DNA of 64,000 nucleotides from JABMQB01 sp963666575 (lineage in GTDB: Bacteria; Bacteroidota; Bacteroidia; Bacteroidales; Prolixibacteraceae): NCBI GenBank assembly GCA_963666575.2, contig CAXXYG010000016.1, positions 186,001-250,000 of the forward strand. The letters are read 5' to 3'. Positions 62,061 to 64,000 of the stretch are shown here, in pieces. Position 1 is the stretch's first letter, and every line of letters starts with the position of its first letter. Below the pieces are notes generated by a model, which saw only the letters and a list, made by a program, of their open reading frames with translations, ran no database searches and was not told the origin of the DNA. The position numbers and the translations under genes were made by a program.

Positions 62061-64000
62061 TTAGGAAAGCTTTTTTTCTTTTTTCTTATCCATCCAGTAA
62101 TAAACAATTGGTAAAACCAATAAAGTCAAAAAAGTTGAAGTAATTAATCCGCCAATCACAACTGTTGCTAATGGCCGTTGCACTTCGGAGCCCGGCCCGG
62201 TGTTAAAAGCCATTGGTATAAAACCAAGGCTGGCAACCAGAGCCGTCATTAATACAGGACGTAATCGGTCAACCGATCCTTTTACAATTAATTTTTTGAA
62301 ATCGGTTTTTTTATCTTCTTTTCGTAGAACATTAATATGATCAATTAAAACAATCCCATTCAACACTGCCACCCCAAAAAGTGCTACAAATCCAATACTT
62401 GCCGAAATTGACAGGTACATTCCCCGCATCCATAATAAAAATACACCTCCTGATAAAGCGAATGGCAGGTTCAGTAAAATTAAAATGGCGTACCGCATTT
62501 TTCCAAAATTGAGGTATAGCAAACCAATAATAATAAAAATGGAAAGTGGTACAACTAGCAGTAGATGACGCATTGCCCGCCTTTGGTTTTCGAAAGTTCC
62601 ACCATATTCTACAAAATAGCCTGAAGGGATTTCTGCTTTAGTTTGAATTTCGTTTTGTAAAGTTTCCACATAAGTTCCAAGGTCAATGTTTTTTATGTTG
62701 ATGCCAACTATTAAACGGCGCCAACCGTTTTCGCGTTGAATTTCGCGTGGCCCTTCCTGTAATTCAATTCTGGCTACTCGATTTAACGGGATAAAACTCC
62801 CGTTTGGAAGATGTACCGGAACTTCCTGGATTTTTTGTAGTTTGTTACGGATATTTTCCGGGTATCTAACGATTATGTCGAACCGGCGCTGTCCTTCGTA
62901 TAGAGAACCTGCTTCCTGCCCGCCAATTCCTGCTTCAATTACTTTTTGAACATCGGCTACATTTAAACCAAACGACGCCACTTCTTCTCTGTCAATTTGT
63001 ATGGTAAGATAAGGTTGCCCTTCCGATTGTTCAACATAAAAATTATCTGTACCCTGTAAATGAGGCAATAATTCTGAAATATTTTCACCAACCTGGTTTA
63101 AAACTTCCAAACTTTCGCCATAAATTTTTACGGCAAGATCAGATTTTACACCACTTGTTAATTCGTCAACCCGCATGGCTATAGGTTGAGTAAAATTATA
63201 AGCTAATCCGGGTTCGGTTTGTAAATATGGTTCTATTTCAGCGGCAATGTCTTCTTTTGTAATCCCTTTTCGCCATTCTTTGTCGGGTTTTAAGACCACC
63301 CATACATCGGTTTGGTGCACACCCATCCAATCGTTTGCCAAGTCTGACCGTCCTGTTTTTGGGACAACGGTTTCTATTTCAGGAATATTTGCTACCAGCT
63401 TACCAGCTAGCCAATCAGCATTTTCCATCGATTCTTCTAAAGTTACTGAGGGCATCCGAACTTGTTCTATCAGGATTGAGCCTTCATCCAGTTCCGGTAA
63501 AAACTCGGTACCCAGTTGTGTCATTAAAAACATGGAAGCAATAAAAACAACAAGTGCCGAGGAAAGTACAAACCATTTTTTTTCCATGTTTTTTTCCAGT
63601 CCTCTTTGGTACCAGGGGCGCATCCAGGTAATAAGCCGGTTTTTACGGATTTTTATCCCTTTTCGGAAGACAATGGCCGACATTGCCGGGATAAATACCA
63701 ATGCTAAAATAAGTGAACCCAAAACCGCCGCCGCAACGGTAATTGCCATCGGACGGAAAAGAATACCCTCCATGCCGCTAAAAGTCATTATTGGAACATA
63801 AACCATAAGAATGATAAGGACTCCAAAAAAGATGGGTCGGACGACTTGCAAAGCAGCTTGCCGGATAATTTCATTTTTATCTTTGCCTTTATCCTTTTGA
63901 AGCCGGTCGACTATATTTTCAACCATCACTACCGAACCATCTACAACCATACCAAAGTCAATAGCTCCAAGGCTCATGAGGTTAGCTGCCAGTCCAAATT
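62061..64000 (-). CDS. Heavy-metal efflux RND pump CzcA/CusA-type, C-terminal part (cut by right edge)
   Basis: At least 646 residues are visible; the frame is open to the window edge (FGLAANLMSLGAIDFGMVVDG), so the N-terminal third is outside. That stretch is TM4 with the proton-relay acidic residue of heavy-metal RND transporters. Further signs: IFFGVLIILMVYVPI, GTEFLPELDEGSILIEQVRMPS and the final TM block ending VVIGGLITSTFLTLLVLPIVYYWM. It exports divalent or monovalent metal ions in a tripartite complex. The membrane-fusion and outer-membrane partners are not visible. Stop is 106 bases upstream of the sigma gene. Confidence 0.92.
   Translation of the reverse strand, partial: FGLAANLMSLGAIDFGMVVDGSVVMVENIVDRLQKDKGKDKNEIIRQAALQVVRPIFFGVLIILMVYVPIMTFSGMEGILFRPMAITVAAAVLGSLILALVFIPAMSAIVFRKGIKIRKNRLITWMRPWYQRGLEKNMEKKWFVLSSALVVFIASMFLMTQLGTEFLPELDEGSILIEQVRMPSVTLEESMENADWLAGKLVANIPEIETVVPKTGRSDLANDWMGVHQTDVWVVLKPDKEWRKGITKEDIAAEIEPYLQTEPGLAYNFTQPIAMRVDELTSGVKSDLAVKIYGESLEVLNQVGENISELLPHLQGTDNFYVEQSEGQPYLTIQIDREEVASFGLNVADVQKVIEAGIGGQEAGSLYEGQRRFDIIVRYPENIRNKLQKIQEVPVHLPNGSFIPLNRVARIELQEGPREIQRENGWRRLIVGINIKNIDLGTYVETLQNEIQTKAEIPSGYFVEYGGTFENQRRAMRHLLLVVPLSIFIIIGLLYLNFGKMRYAILILLNLPFALSGGVFLLWMRGMYLSISASIGFVALFGVAVLNGIVLIDHINVLRKEDKKTDFKKLIVKGSVDRLRPVLMTALVASLGFIPMAFNTGPGSEVQRPLATVVIGGLITSTFLTLLVLPIVYYWMDKKKEKKLS

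Noticed and set aside
63247..63801. 184-codon plus-strand open frame inside the RND gene
   Set aside because: Antisense shadow; the minus strand encodes conserved RND motifs throughout.

Overview
The window is visibly AT-rich and reads as a chromosome segment of a free-living Bacteroidota bacterium. Lineage signs seen in the sequence are a GldA-type gliding ABC ATPase, an HU-CCDC81/SPOR membrane protein, the long plant/Bacteroidetes form of IspG, many lipoproteins with short Cys lipoboxes, and no obvious Shine-Dalgarno use. A marine or sediment Marinilabiliales/Prolixibacteraceae-like host is my inference, not something proven here.

Layout. 1-14 kb: a cut-off GH2 beta-mannosidase, a YdjC-type carbohydrate deacetylase, an exported amidase, an MFS transporter, a 21-bp periodic repeat array, the nucleotide-sugar genes rfbB and galE, a SPOR protein, a GH127 lipoprotein and a chorismatase-like protein. 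14-27 kb: methionine salvage pair mtnA-mtnP; a HAD phosphatase and a peptidyl-prolyl isomerase gene that converge and are separated by an IS1634-type element with a perfect 115-bp duplication; three tandem exported cyclophilins; an ACP-like protein lacking its serine; MscS; and an ldcA-yraN-yjbR-C1 peptidase-S4 operon. 27-36 kb: the accessory part of the window, with a four-helix-bundle gene beside ~111-bp tandem repeats, metG, an amidohydrolase, three clusters of palindromic modules, a second 21-bp array, a helical repeat protein, and small lipoproteins, some decayed. 36-54 kb: mostly housekeeping genes (M3 peptidase, flavin reductase, ispG, gldA, GT2, metK behind a SAM-II-type riboswitch, universal stress protein, dnaG, cobB, truncated globin, AraC regulator, comF). 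54-57 kb: an unusual tetraheme cytochrome/FGE-fold fusion followed by a Tat-exported Gfo/Idh/MocA oxidoreductase. 57-59 kb: a second IS1634-type element. 59-64 kb: a collagen-like lipoprotein and an ECF sigma/anti-sigma/heavy-metal-sensor cassette next to the 3' part of a CzcA/CusA RND pump that runs off the right edge.

Most notable are the cytochrome/FGE plus Gfo pair (54.2-57.1 kb), two degenerate but strictly 21-bp-phased intergenic arrays (6.6 and 33.0 kb), the SAM-II-like element with a competing helix before metK, and the IS insertion whose long target duplication leaves both interrupted genes whole.

Quality warning: metK (normally essential), a GNAT gene, yjbR and two cyclophilin genes all carry 1-nt reading-frame breaks, several of them in homopolymers. 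Assembly indels are the simplest explanation, so frameshifted genes are annotated across the break rather than as true pseudogenes.
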